Source: Cephalotrichum gorgonifer (lineage: Eukaryota > Ascomycota > Sordariomycetes > Microascales > Microascaceae). From it: 64,000 bases of DNA. The first letter of the stretch is position 1. The number at the start of each line of letters is the position of its first letter. A program made the translations under genes and the position numbers. Positions 34,975 to 46,094 of this stretch are shown here, one piece after another. The stretch spans positions 1,479,987 through 1,543,986 of the forward strand of contig ONZQ02000010.1 in assembly GCA_900312665.1 (NCBI GenBank), read 5' to 3'. The notes beneath the pieces were generated by a model, which saw only the letters and a list, made by a program, of their open reading frames with translations, searched no databases and was not told the DNA's origin.

Positions 34975-37181
34975 ATGCCTCGCTTTTTTGGCCCCAGTCT
35001 CGAGGAATCAGCGGATAAGGATGGACACAAACCAGGGTCATCAATGCACCCGCGAATCATTCCCCGGGCCAGCGCCCCCGGCACGCACGTCTGTACATCA
35101 GTTTGCAAGGGTATCGCAAGCCTGCCACCGGAGTACCATGAATCTGTCATTGCCCAGCTCACCGAAGGCGAGGGTGTGACACCAGACAGTTTGGAGATAC
35201 AAAGCCTCTCCATGTCTAATCTCAGCTATTTGCCTGAGCAGACGCGCCCCATGATGTCCGAACTAGAGGAGAGGCGAGCCATCGAAGGCAACACGGATAT
35301 GGCGCATCTGCCACTGGCCCTACCAACAACATACAAATACCCCCCGTTGCCGATGGGGCACGTGCGGTTCCTCCGATTTGGCGGACTGGGTCCACACCCC
35401 TTGGCTGAGCTAGAATCACATTCGCTCGAGAACCCTCCCCCGTACGTGGCGGTCTCGTACTTCTGGGATTCGAGCAGCCCAAGGAGGGGCATGTTCGTGG
35501 ACTATCAGAGCTTCGGTATATCCGAGACGGTGCTAGAGGTACTGAACCAGGTCCAGTCCCTGCAGCATGTGGGGCGGCGCCCGTTGCTCTGGATCGACCA
35601 GATATGCATCAACCAGGACGACCAGGAGGAGAAATTGGACCAGATATACCGCATGGGCCAGATATACTCCAAGGCGCAAAAGGTCTTCATCTGGCTTGGA
35701 ACGACGGCGCATAGGAGTGACTTCGCGCTCGAGAGCATGGAAAGAATGGTGAGAGAGGTGGCCAATTTGAACGATGCTGCCGGCACAAAGGCATATGAGA
35801 CAGACGACGTCGCCGCAAGAATTAACGCGGACCATGGCCAGATGTTTGGCATTTATTCATGAGACCCTGGTTCCGCCGACTGTGGACGGTCCAGGAGGCG
35901 CTGTTGGCGCGCAAGCTGGTCGTCATGTGCGGATACCGGGAGGTTTCCTTCGACTCGCTTATCAAGCTTGCGTCTGAACTCCGGAAGTATGGTTCGCTGG
36001 ACTTGATTCGGTATCCGGATTCCTCTGATCAGAATATGAATAACGCACTTAGTGGAATCGTTAGCCTGCGAACGCTACAACTGCAGGGCGATTCGACAAA
36101 GGAAGTGCCAAAAGGACTTGACATCGCGAGATTCAGAGATCTCGTGGCTCTCTCGCGCACCCGACAAGTCACATTCCCAGCTGATAGAGTACATGCGCTC
36201 ATGGGCGTCGCACCACGCCGGGTTCGGGAGTACATGGCAGATATCCAGCGCCGGCATCCAAATCAGAGCATGTGGCAGCTCTACACCGAGTTCGCTAAAT
36301 GCATCCTTGTCAACGACCCAGGGTGGCATTTCCTCTCTTCGGCGCCATCGGAGTTTAGGCCAGGCGAGCTTCCGTCCTGGGTCCCCAATCTCAACTCACG
36401 GAAGCCCTTCGCCTCGGACTTGACGCGAGAGTCCCACCGCTTCTCCGCAGGTATATCGCCGGGAACGCAGCATTTAATCAGTCGAGCCATCACAGCGAAA
36501 GAGCTCGTCGCCCGAGGAATACGTATCGACACCGTCACCGAGATCATCCCACAGACCGCCTTCGGAGAGAACATGAAACGTGGCGACGCCTACGGCGCCT
36601 CTGTCCGTGAATGGGAACAGGCCTGCGCTCAACTCTCCCGGAAGGTCTACAACCTCGGCCCGGGGCAGGTCGTGAGCGCACATATAGGCACGCTTATGGG
36701 GCAGTCTCTGGTGGAACCTGCCATGGACGGACGTGCGGTAGATGCTTACCGCGTGTTCCTGGAGATTTGCCGCGTAGGCAATGAAGCTCTCAGGCTGATT
36801 AACGAGGGGGGCATCTCCATTCCAGAGCCCTTCCGCCACCTCCCTGACCCTGTCAATGCGTCTGCGGACTACGCGGTCAAGCGGTGGCTCAACGACCAAC
36901 CGGCGGAGAAGTACCGGCTGCTGCTGGAGTTTACTGATAGGATGAAAAATATGTGTTCGGGACGGCCATATATCAGTACAAGTATTAACTTGTTGGGATT
37001 GGGGTGCCCGGGAATTCAGGTCGGGGATGTGATTTGCATTCTATATGGAGCGGCGGTGCCCTACGTGCTTCGACCACTACCGGATGGCGCAATGACTCTC
37101 GTTGGTGATGCATATATTCATAATGGTATGGATGGGAGACCGGCGGCAAACGAGGCACACGAAATGATTCGGATACGCTGA
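34975..37181 (+). pseudogene. Second HET-domain protein with one-base frameshift
   Basis: HET-family protein, apparently intronless, starting at the ATG at 34975. The 5' segment runs to about 35,830 and contains the HET core: YVAVSYFWDSSSPRRG, FGISETVLEVLNQVQ, PLLWIDQICINQDDQEEKLD and QIYSKAQKVFIWLG. The second segment (about 35,832-37181) reads PWPDVWHLFMRPWFRRLW, then TVQEALLARK, FRDLVALSRTRQVTFPADR and VHALMGVA, and ends in the C-terminal domain (IQVGDVICILYGA, PYVLRPL, LVGDAYIHNGMDG). The two frames differ by one base and meet at 35,826-35,834, where a run of C looks one base short. No splice sites exist there. If read without the lesion, the protein would be about 735 aa, normal for this HET subgroup. 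The sequence diverges strongly from the HET gene at 23500, so they are not recent duplicates. Confidence 0.85.
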
Positions 37182-38796
37182 GCTAGGCGGGTCGGAAATG
37201 TTGCCCACGGCGATATTAGAAGTGGCGTTCCTTATGAGGTAGTTCAGGTGCGTGTTATTGGATGGCTTGGAAATACCGCCAAAGTCGATATCGGTATTGA
37301 TGCTCCCCACAGGATAGGGGTGGTACATGTTCCACGGTACTCGAACAGTTTCTATTACACAAAGATTATATATGAGGATTGGGAGTGGCTATCCGCAGGG
37401 CCGCATGCGACTTATCGATCCAACGTGATACTGACTGTGCTTGTGTATTCACTATCTGGACCTAGGGGTCTGGCACGTCTACCTTTGTTGAAAGGAGGTA
37501 TGTTGGCCACGCGTAGCAGGCTGGTCTGGCAGCCAACGATATTGACCTTAAACAGAACGCGAGAAACTAAACTTTTGGCCTTGTGTACCGCGCGCACCCA
37601 CCCAACCACTCAATACTAATATTCAACTTAGCTACCCTTCCATCATGTTGAATTATTCATGGTAGCCGGCTAAATTCAGTCGATGTAAATGAAAGAGATA
37701 GCGAAAACCTCGCCGCTGACGCTCGTCGCCGTCTCAATATTATGAGATGGAATTTCTTGATGTAGATACCCCTCAAAGTTGCCGACATTGATATTTTTAC
37801 CAGGGAAGGCCGCCTGAAGCAGTGGAATGAGCATTGACGAGCTCGCTATGCCGTAAGAACACTTCATATATCCGGCGCGGTTGGGCTTCAGCGGTTGCTT
37901 GAGCTTCGTCTCGTCACTAACGAGCTTGTTTCCGTATGCCGCGATCGACTCCCCGTTATTGAGGACCGGTCCTCCATAACCGCCTAGCCGGGGACATCAG
38001 CGTACAGGCTATTGCACGTAGCGAGTGACAAACCGCAGCACCAATCTAGCCAGGTGTTGGAGGCCATCCAACGCGGTTTTAAGCTTATGTACTAGTCGAG
38101 AATTATTCCTTGTGGGGAAACAGGGACTAACCTACTCCGTATACGGAAAGGACGATCCTGAAAATAATTTAATGTGCTCTTGGGACAATGAATTTCGAAA
38201 GGTCAACCCGCTATATGTTTTCCTATAGAGTGTACTTGTTACGATTCATAACCACTCCATCCACTATGCTCGTCAATATAAATATCATCGTATTCGGAAA
38301 CAAACTTAAGAGGAAGGAGCCATCAAGGTTTTTCGTCGTTGAAGTTTGGACCTGAAGAAAAATGCACCACGTAAAATAAAGGAGCCAATCAAAATTCCAG
38401 TCCACATTCTAACCTCCCCATATCTTGCGCTTACCTCGAACCCTGATCCATGAGACTCCTCACCATCATCGCCATCCTCATCACTAACGACGGTATGCCG
38501 AGACCTCTGCCCCCCGGACGCCTGTTGATAAACGCGCTATGAAGGTATACTAACTCGTCAACCGACTCAGTTTTTTTTTTTCCCATTTCAACAAGATTCC
38601 ATTGAGCGTCTCAAAATTCCATCTCAACGAGGAAAAGTGCGTGAGTCCAACGCCCCGAGAGATCCAAAAAAAAACGCGGGGCGGAAGAATTCTAACGTAA
38701 CCTCAACATTAGCTTGTTCGGAAAGCAAGTCGACCGTCTTGACCTCCTTCACCGTTCCCAGCGGTGTCTCAGCTTCCTCAAGTTTTCGTCCCCAGC
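37182..38796. other. Gene-poor stretch with one exon-like segment
   Basis: Only the minus-strand segment at 37676-37983 looks protein coding. A second minus-strand segment around 38,300-38,360 also has a polypyrimidine-AG acceptor and coding-like composition but contains a stop. No other gene was recognised. Confidence 0.45.
37676..37983 (-). pseudogene. Isolated exon-like open segment, unknown family
   Basis: From a good acceptor (GGCTAG) at 37984 the minus strand is open for 102 codons to a TGA at 37676. Its translation has balanced protein-like composition (GYGGPVLNNGESIAAYG, then MKCSYGIASSSML, then VFAISFIYID) and codon use like nearby genes. I do not recognise it. No intact upstream exon with a start codon could be built. 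It could be the last exon of a decayed or misassembled gene. Confidence 0.25.
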
Positions 38797-38994
38797 GGTG
38801 GGAGCCTCAGGGCACCACCATCTCGGCTCCGGCCACCCTCGATACCCCCGTAACGGTGGGAGCCTCAGGGCACCACCATCTCGGCTCCGGCCACTTTCGA
38901 CACCCCCGTAACGGTGGGAGCCTCAGGGCACCACCATCTCGGCTCCGGCCACTTTCGACAACCCCGTAACGGTGGGAGCCTCAGGGCACCACCA
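38797..38994 (+). repeat. 58-bp minisatellite, about 3.4 copies
   Basis: Three full units start at 38797, 38855 and 38913, each beginning GGTGGGAGCCTCAGGGCACC and ending CCCCCGTAAC or a close variant. A partial copy of about 24 bp follows from 38971. Units 2 and 3 differ from unit 1 at a few positions (CCCTCGATA versus CTTTCGACA). The array ends 12 bp before the start codon of the SF1 helicase gene. Because 58 is not a multiple of 3, it does not encode a protein repeat in one frame. Confidence 0.95.
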
Positions 38995-39006
38995 GATTAA
39001 GTTGAG

Positions 39007-42000
39007 ATGGCTTCCAACACCAATCCAACCCCAGCTGGGCCAATGGCCAGCAAGAGAACGGCTCTTAAGCACTCGGCTTCACGCGACTGTGCCATCCTCG
39101 TCGGAGACCGGCTAGAACATGTCCTCGCGGCTGGTCCGGGTCTTGGCGGCGCCTCCACCAACATCAGCGCCCGGGCGCATTGCAATGTCAATACCGACAC
39201 TGTGGCCTACCACGGTTGGTGCCTGGACTTTCCGATAGGCAGTGCAGACGTCGAGCAGGACATCCGCGATGTCGTCCAGGAAATTCATGACGCTGGTCAC
39301 GGCATCCGTTTCGAAGGTATGTTGCTTAATAGCTATCTGTGGAATAATCACTCACTAATCTCCGATTCTAGGCGCGATTGAAGGCGGGAGCATGACAGTT
39401 CGCCAGTCTACTCACTACAGGATCAAGGTCAAGCTCCCTCGAGGCATGTACACCATCTCGATCGAAGAAGCAGATAAGGAGGTGATGGCCCGATTGCCTG
39501 GCGCTGCTGACAAACCCCACACGATTGTCACTATCCGCCTCAATGCCGGCGCGAAGATTGGGGTCAGTGGCTTTGGGTGGCCCTTTCATAACCCATATAA
39601 CCCTACCATGAGAGGTTGGGTTAACCGGAATGAGCCCATCTTCCCAGGAGTCACCCTGAAGAGTTTCCTGGAGGGCAATACCTTTTCCATCGTGACCCGG
39701 GTGACCGTCTCTACGGCACAGGCACAGTGGGACGAGTCGCTGCTCCCTGCCCCCTTCGAGTATCCTTATGGGAACGAGCATATCTTCGACCTAGACCGGT
39801 ACGGACCTCTATTCGAAAAGAACAAAAGGATAGCCACATTCATGCCGGCCATTGAGTATGTACAAGTCTGACTTGATCTGGCAGTGCCCTTTAACTAACG
39901 ATAATGGCAGGTTCCCTGATGACAACTCTCAGGTCACGGTTGCGACCCACAGCGTCATCCAGGACGTATACTGGGTATACGTGGCGGCGGAGAGCATCAA
40001 GAAGCGCCGGTGTCGCGCATACTTTGTCCCAATCGGTGACCCTCGTACCGATCCCACCGAGGTCAAGAATTTCTACGTCGTCGTCTCCCTACCACCCAGG
40101 CTCAAGGACCTACTTAAGCAAGCGTGGCAACGTCTCACGAACAAGAACGGCATTTTCGTGGCTGGTCTGTTCGCCAGGGAGCAGGACACGGAACCGTGCG
40201 GACAGTGGGACGCCAAATTGGTCGATCACTCTGGTCAGATTTCCGAGCTGAATGACCATCCGACCGAGACATGGGAAGTCATCCTCCAGGTTCGACGTGG
40301 CGACCTTCTCAGGGACAAGCATGGGAACCCTCGCTTCGTCATCAAGACATTCGGGACGCGGTCCATAGCCAATGCCGCGCTGAAGGCCGGGACTACCCAG
40401 TAGAATTGGGTATCCTTGGCATTTGACACGGAGATTAAGGAGTGCGAGCGGAAAGTGAACGCCGCCTGCAACTTCCTTCCCGAGGCATTTCCTACCAATC
40501 CCGCCCATGCTCAGGAATGGGACAGACCGAGGGCCGCCAAGGATCTCCATGCCGCCATCTGGCGGGGCGCCGGCTTCTGGGACTGGCACCAGAAGTGGTG
40601 CAATAACCTCGACACCGCCATGGCTGGCCTCTCATTGGGCGATTCGCGGGCTGCCGCCAGTGTTGCCGGTGTCCCGGTGATTGACTTCGTCGGGGACGAG
40701 GACCCGAAGTACTTGAAGGCCCTCTTCGAGGAGGACCTCGTTGCTGACCGTGTGGCGTTCCGGAAGTACCTGAGCAATGTTTTTGCTGGGATTGGTGCTG
40801 TTGATGGGGTGAGTACTATTTTCCGTTAGCGCCATCTTTTGCTACTCAACAAATGCTGACCTGTATGAAAGTCCCCAGGTTTCGGGAAGACGACGAAGGA
40901 ATCGGTAGCCGGCCTGGCCATGCGCCACCATCTCGGCCCGGTGCTCGTTTGTGCGGCCTCTAACGCCGCTAGCGACAATATCGGAGACCGCCTCGATGAT
41001 GTCGATTGTAGCTCATCTGACCGCTACAACTCAAGGCTCTCCCCGGGTGAAGACCGCTGGCGCCGCCGCCTTATTATACGGATGTACCACCAGCCTCAGG
41101 AGGTGGCGGCGGTATTCCGGCTACTCAAGGACCCGAGTGCGGTGGCAGAACCAAGCCGTGAGTGGAGGAGGACCGGGCCTTGGAAGCTTCGGAACTCCCT
41201 GGCAGGCTGGGTCCTCGCCTGCCTCGGTAGCCCGGCGATGGAGGGGGTGCGGCAAGTCCACCCCGATGACAGCCAAGCCCTGCACCGCCTGCAGGCACAC
41301 TTCCAGGACCCCGACTTCCAGAGCCTGAGGGAGGTCGCTACAGGCCAGATATCCTGGGCCGAGTATGAGAGGGGCGGCCTACTCATCAGCTCTGGTGAGA
41401 TCAAGAACATCTTCACGAAGTTCTTGATCCAGAAAGCCGATTTCCTTGTGTCAACCCCAGCCATGACGGAGTCGGACCAATTGTGCCAGGAGTTCAAGAC
41501 AAGCCGGGCCCGGGCGATTCTTGTCGATGAGGCCGGATGCATGACACGTGCGGACCTGATGTCCGTGTGGGGGAATACTCTCCTGCCATGCTTCCTTGCT
41601 GGCGACCGATGTCAGCTCCCCCCGACTGTCATGAGCCGGATGGAGGCAGATGCAAAGGGCAACTTGTATCACTGCCTTGCAAAGGATGCAGCTGTCTCTG
41701 CCCTTGAGTTCCTCCAGTCGTCGGGGGTCAGCATCTTCCGCCCTAGGGTCCAACTCCGGATGCCAGATGACATGTTTGGCTATGTCGCTGAGCTGGTATA
41801 CCCGGATACCAGATTCGTCTACGGGTGGCAATGCCGGGTCGAGGGCGCAAAATATGCGCCAGGCCGGTACCTCGAGGCCTTCCTTGAAGGCATGGATCCA
41901 AAATTCCGGACCTCCCTCCCGGAGAAATTGCTCCCGGCCTTCATCCACCGGCCTACAGACGTCTTCGCGAATGAAGACACGGGGTCCAAGGTCTGCCCTG

Positions 42001-42632
42001 GCCAGGTCGAATACGCTTTCGACTTCATCCTGGACCTCGTTACCTCAACAGAGGTACAGGCCGGCGAAATCCTGGTCCTCGCCCCATATAAGGCCAATGT
42101 CGTTCTCTTTAACAAGATTAAGGAGAGTCGCAACTGTCCCTCTCTCTCCTCCCTACGTCCGGCCTCGACGGTAGACTCTGTCCAAGGGAAAGAGGGGGAT
42201 ATTGTGGTCCTTATAATGGGTACCAATGAGCAACGTGGCCCTGGGTTTACACGGGACAAGAAACGACTGAATGTCATGTTGACCCGGCAGAGATCTGGCC
42301 TCGTGGTCATTGGTGACTTCAAGGTCGTCGGGTCCGTCTCTGGCCCCCCTCGGGATCGCGTCACTGTACAGATTATAGATGACGACGGTGAGGCGAGGCG
42401 AGTCGAAGTGACGATGCTTTGGAACTTCCTTCACCGCCTGGGGAGGGACAGGAGGGTCCTGGGCTTTGATGTGGCGGCCGAGGAAGCAGGGCGTGGGACC
42501 GGCAAGGGCGGGGGAGCGGGGCGAGGCGGCGGCAAGGGAGGGGGGAAGGGAACGGAGCGAGGGTGGGGTCGGGGAGGAGAGGCGAGTCGGGGGCGCGGCA
42601 GGGGAAGGGGACAGGGGGCAAGGGCGTGGTAG
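39007..42632 (+). CDS. Upf1-like SF1 helicase, interrupted by an in-frame TAG
   Basis: Superfamily 1 helicase of the Upf1/NAM7/ZNFX1 type, probably acting on RNA. Exons 39007-39316, 39372-39855, 39911-40808 and 40872-42632 keep one frame of 1,151 codons, but codon TAG at 40401-40403 interrupts it. Residues before the stop (428 aa, with VNTDTVAYHGWCLDFPIG and YRIKVKLPRGMYTISIEE) have no clear domain. After it come SPGFGKTTKE (Walker A, reassembled over the last intron), ILVDEAGCM (Walker B), LAGDRCQLPPT, STVDSVQGKEGDIVVL and RLNVMLTRQRSGLVVIGD, all in the right order for SF1 lobes 1 and 2. The C-terminus is a Gly/Arg tail (RGRGRGRG). No ATG lies close after the TAG, so a separate downstream gene is unlikely. 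Options are a nonsense mutation, an overlooked intron or recoding. Confidence 0.85.
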
Positions 42633-43133
42633 AGGAGGGGGCGGGTGGGATAAAGTAGGACTGTAAAGAGGCAGGGGGGGGGGGGTCGGGGGAGGGTAGA
42701 GTAGTGGACGGCGATTTGTTATTTTGCTGCTGGTTGCGTGCCGTGTGGTTGGAGGGGAGANNNNNNNNNNNNNNNNNNNNNNNNNNNNNNNNNNNNNNNN
42801 NNNNNNNNNNNNNNNNNNNNNNNNNNNNNNNNNNNNNNNNNNNNNNNNNNNNNNNNNCAGTGAGGAGGGGGCGAGAGGAGGCGGGGATGGGGCATTGGTA
42901 TTCTGGTTGAGAGAATGCCGACGGGGTTCATGTAGCGGCGAAGAAAGGGGGTGACGACGGACACCCACGGGACCTAAGCTACTCGTCTAAGTTTAATCAA
43001 ATTCTGTTGTTCCATTCGCCTTCCCGTTTGGCTACTTAAGACATGTGTTCCTGTTCCACCTTCAAGACGTTCCCCTTCATCCGCCCTTTCCCCCCTTCCT
43101 CTCCCTCTACAGTGGTCATCCATGGGATCTATA
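42633..43133. other. Convergent 3' region with G-rich strand
   Basis: Purine-rich on the plus strand, with G runs up to about 11 near 42,675, flanking a gap of unknown bases. It holds the 3' ends of the helicase (+) and the protease/GIY-YIG gene (-). No gene was recognised. Confidence 0.6.
42761..42857. other. Assembly gap (97 N)
   Basis: Bases 42761-42857 are N. Both flanks are G/A-rich low-complexity sequence, which is a common reason for assembly failure. Any open frame crossing it is an artefact. Confidence 0.99.
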
Positions 43134-46094
43134 CTACTTACAATCCCTCTTTTGCAGGACTTCGTAGTACCGTCTCTCCAGACTCCTCTGCGTACGATTC
43201 GTAGGGAACTTCTCGTTGAACCGTTCCCGGATCTCCTCCCAGCTGAAGCCATCATCCCCCGTCTTCAAGGCGATAAGGAGCGTATCCTCCTCAGCGGAGT
43301 ACTCAGGCGGGGCTATTCGGGGTCCTTTGTAGATCGCATGCCAGCGCCGCGACACACCCGTTTGAGTGCGACGACCCGGGAACTGTTTTTCGAACTCCTT
43401 GTGAACCTGTTTCCAGGTAAGGCGAGGAATCCTGGCCCTCAGTTCCAAGATGAGGTCATCTTCCTTCTTGGAATAAAGCCAATGCTGGGATGGGATACCA
43501 TCCTTCAGGTACCTAGTGTAGTGCTTCTTGATGGAAATTTCATCGCGCCTGGGGAAGCGCTCGTTGAAATGTTGGCAGATCTGACGCCAGGTATAGTCGG
43601 GATTGCTTTCCCTCAGATCGACGACAAACTCCTCTTCCTCCGGTCTAAACATCCTGTTTGGAACAGGCCCATTCGTCCCACGCTGAACGGCCTTTAGGTT
43701 AGCTTTCCTCTCGCGTTCGTATCGGTTTAACTTATCCAATTTCCCGGGCGAGTTCCCCGCTCTCTGCAACCGCGTAGCGTAATGCTTCTTCTGCCTGAGT
43801 ACCTGTCTCGCATAGTATGCCGTACGCGTGTCGGGGGTCATATCCCGAATCCGCTCTCGGCGCCTCTCCCTTCTCCGAGCCCTCTTCATCGATGCCGAAA
43901 GGGAGACGACGACACCGTTGTAAAAAGGGGATACGGTGTTTAGCCCCCACCAGTCCACCGGATGGTCCGCGTGGGCCCATCTTGATAATTGGGACCTTGC
44001 CTCACTCCTCCAGGATGCAAGCAGGTTGTGGAAGATCGCTTCTCCTAGAAGGGCGAGAATACGGAAGCGTGTACGAAGGTTGGTGTCCTCCGTAGCCTGG
44101 GAACCTGGGATGTGTAAGAGGGTTATCCATACTGCCTCTCGAGGTTTCCCATCCCATAGGAGATTGTAAAAGAGACTCCGCCGTCTTGCGGCCGTGGGCT
44201 TGAGGAGTCGATCGCCTTTCCTGCCTAAAATCCCGCCTGGTCGAGACGTCGATGGTGCACTGGTTGCTGATCCCACATATAAATGGTTATGCAGGTCCCA
44301 CTTGCGTGCCAGAAGTTGGCACGCGTACACACCGAAGTCCTCCGTCGTTACAGCTGGGAGCTGGCGGAACTCCTCAGCCTCTGGCGGCTCATCTCGGAGT
44401 ACGAACGCTTTGACGGCCTTGGGGGTGCAGGCGTCAATCGCTCGTGCCCAATCCTCTATCCTGGAGGCACTTAGAACAAGTCGGATGGCGATCCCCATCT
44501 CGAGGGTATCATCGTCGAGAATTGCCGTAATAGCCGCCGCGATGAGGGCCACATACTTCTCGTCTGGGACATAGTCAGCTGGGAGAGGCGGGGGTCCGAG
44601 CTCTCCAGCCTCGGCCAAATATTGACCGGCCTCCGCGGCAGATATGCCCAACGAAATTTGGAGGTTTGTCGTGTCGAAAGTCTTGCAGAACTCGGCAATC
44701 TTTGGGAGCTCCTGTATAATCTTCCGGACACGGGGGGTCACGGCGCGCAGTTTCTCGGGTTCCACCTCCTCCGCGTCGGGGTAGGAGTCGGCGTCGACCA
44801 CAGATGAGGCACGAGAACGATTGTCCTCATCGAATAAGGATTCCTCGTCGGAGGTGGAGTCGTCCTCGCACATGGAGTCGGAATCGAATTCGGATCCATC
44901 ATCAAATTCAGAGCCGGGCTCCTCGACTTCCACGAGCTCCTCCTCGAATGAGGAGTCTTTGTCGCTCTCAGAGCCTGCCTGAATGCTCTGATCGGATGGC
45001 TCAAACTCCGATCCACCGTCTGACGCGAGGACGAATCCGTTGGGGACAGCCACCTCGTCATCCGAGGATTCGGCCCGGTCCTCATCGCCGAGGGTTGGGT
45101 CGTCGTCGGGAATCCGGATATCTCCGCCCGACGCGGCGTCTTCGCCGCTCCCCTGGCAAAGCCGGTGCCCATCCATGTCTAGGTCCGAGATAAAGTCTTC
45201 GCTGTCGCGAACCTCGGTTCGCGGAGCACCGGCGTGCATGAAGTCCATATCGATGTCCGAAATGGGATCCTCGCTATCGGCGATCTCCATGCGGCGGAGG
45301 GGCTCGAATAAAGAGTCATCGTCGAGCAGAGGGAGCTCATCGTTCCGTCCTACTTCATCCTCTTCGAAGTCCGGGCCCTCGGAGAACAAGACTTCAATGC
45401 CGTCGCCTACGGGAGCAGGAATCGGCTCAATTCCGGAGTAGTGAGCCACGGGGGCGATCCCAAGGCCTACGGCGTTGTCGTTATGTATCCACAGGACAAC
45501 GGGCAGACCGGGGTGGGCGGGTGCTGGAACAACAAAGGGCTCGGCGCCGTCGAGCTCCACGGCCAACTGGATGTTCAATCCGCGATCTGCGCCCCAGAGG
45601 CCGATGACGGCCGCCAGCTGGTCGATGGTGAAATTGTTCCTGTTTGCAAGGCCGAATTCCGCATTCGTCGCCGCCAGGGTAGGGGAACGGAATATACCAT
45701 CGAGTTCAAACATGGTCGGCGGCGCTATCCGCCGGGGATGTTGGGCACCCATGCTCAGTATCAGCGCGCGGAAGCCGCAGAGGAAGCCGGCTCCGGATGT
45801 GTTCATTCGCGTGTGCCCATTCGGAAAGGCTCCCTCCAGGGTGGGTGCTACAGGCTGCCTTCGTCTCAATGCCAGAGGGAGGCGGATCCTGGTGGCCTTC
45901 TTGGGCGCCTCGGTCGTCTCCTTCGCCTCGACCACCTGGACGGCTTCGGACGGGTTCAAAGGAGTAGAAATCCGGGCCACACGACGAGTCGGAGCAGCGG
46001 GCGTCGGCGGGTTCGTGCGGCGCTTCTTTGCGGGGCCGGGCAGAACTCTCGGGGCCGCGACATCGGGGGCCGCAACCGTATCCGAATTGTTCAA
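43134..46094 (-). CDS. Putative cysteine protease - acidic linker - GIY-YIG-like nuclease - triple Myb/SANT protein
   Basis: Single long open frame of 986 codons. Residues 1-96 are basic with an NLS-like PAKKRR. Residues 97-222 resemble a papain/OTU-fold cysteine protease: GFLCGFRAL (candidate Cys106) and a late VAHYSGI (candidate His218), with LPVVLWIHNDNAVGLGI as the preceding strand. Residues 235-447 are an acidic Ser/Asp/Glu linker. Residues 587-690 look like a GIY-YIG module: GVY (588-590), YVGS (606-609), Arg618 and GEAIFHN (Glu685, Asn690). A basic helical region (735-805) leads to three Myb/SANT-like repeats at about 816-863, 874-923 and 931-982, each with W-x2-[IV] and F-P. The frame has no ATG at its 5' end (TTG at 46094). 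The first ATG is at 45806, which would start at residue 97; coding-like codon use upstream suggests a missing 5' exon instead. It is convergent with the SF1 helicase. Confidence 0.8.
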   Translation of the reverse strand: MNNSDTVAAPDVAAPRVLPGPAKKRRTNPPTPAAPTRRVARISTPLNPSEAVQVVEAKETTEAPKKATRIRLPLALRRRQPVAPTLEGAFPNGHTRMNTSGAGFLCGFRALILSMGAQHPRRIAPPTMFELDGIFRSPTLAATNAEFGLANRNNFTIDQLAAVIGLWGADRGLNIQLAVELDGAEPFVVPAPAHPGLPVVLWIHNDNAVGLGIAPVAHYSGIEPIPAPVGDGIEVLFSEGPDFEEDEVGRNDELPLLDDDSLFEPLRRMEIADSEDPISDIDMDFMHAGAPRTEVRDSEDFISDLDMDGHRLCQGSGEDAASGGDIRIPDDDPTLGDEDRAESSDDEVAVPNGFVLASDGGSEFEPSDQSIQAGSESDKDSSFEEELVEVEEPGSEFDDGSEFDSDSMCEDDSTSDEESLFDEDNRSRASSVVDADSYPDAEEVEPEKLRAVTPRVRKIIQELPKIAEFCKTFDTTNLQISLGISAAEAGQYLAEAGELGPPPLPADYVPDEKYVALIAAAITAILDDDTLEMGIAIRLVLSASRIEDWARAIDACTPKAVKAFVLRDEPPEAEEFRQLPAVTTEDFGVYACQLLARKWDLHNHLYVGSATSAPSTSRPGGILGRKGDRLLKPTAARRRSLFYNLLWDGKPREAVWITLLHIPGSQATEDTNLRTRFRILALLGEAIFHNLLASWRSEARSQLSRWAHADHPVDWWGLNTVSPFYNGVVVSLSASMKRARRRERRRERIRDMTPDTRTAYYARQVLRQKKHYATRLQRAGNSPGKLDKLNRYERERKANLKAVQRGTNGPVPNRMFRPEEEEFVVDLRESNPDYTWRQICQHFNERFPRRDEISIKKHYTRYLKDGIPSQHWLYSKKEDDLILELRARIPRLTWKQVHKEFEKQFPGRRTQTGVSRRWHAIYKGPRIAPPEYSAEEDTLLIALKTGDDGFSWEEIRERFNEKFPTNRTQRSLERRYYEVLQKRDCK

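Noticed and set aside
42153..42968. Long proline-rich open frame crossing the N gap
   Set aside because: It is the antisense shadow of the Gly/Arg tail of the SF1 helicase, and it runs through 97 unknown bases.
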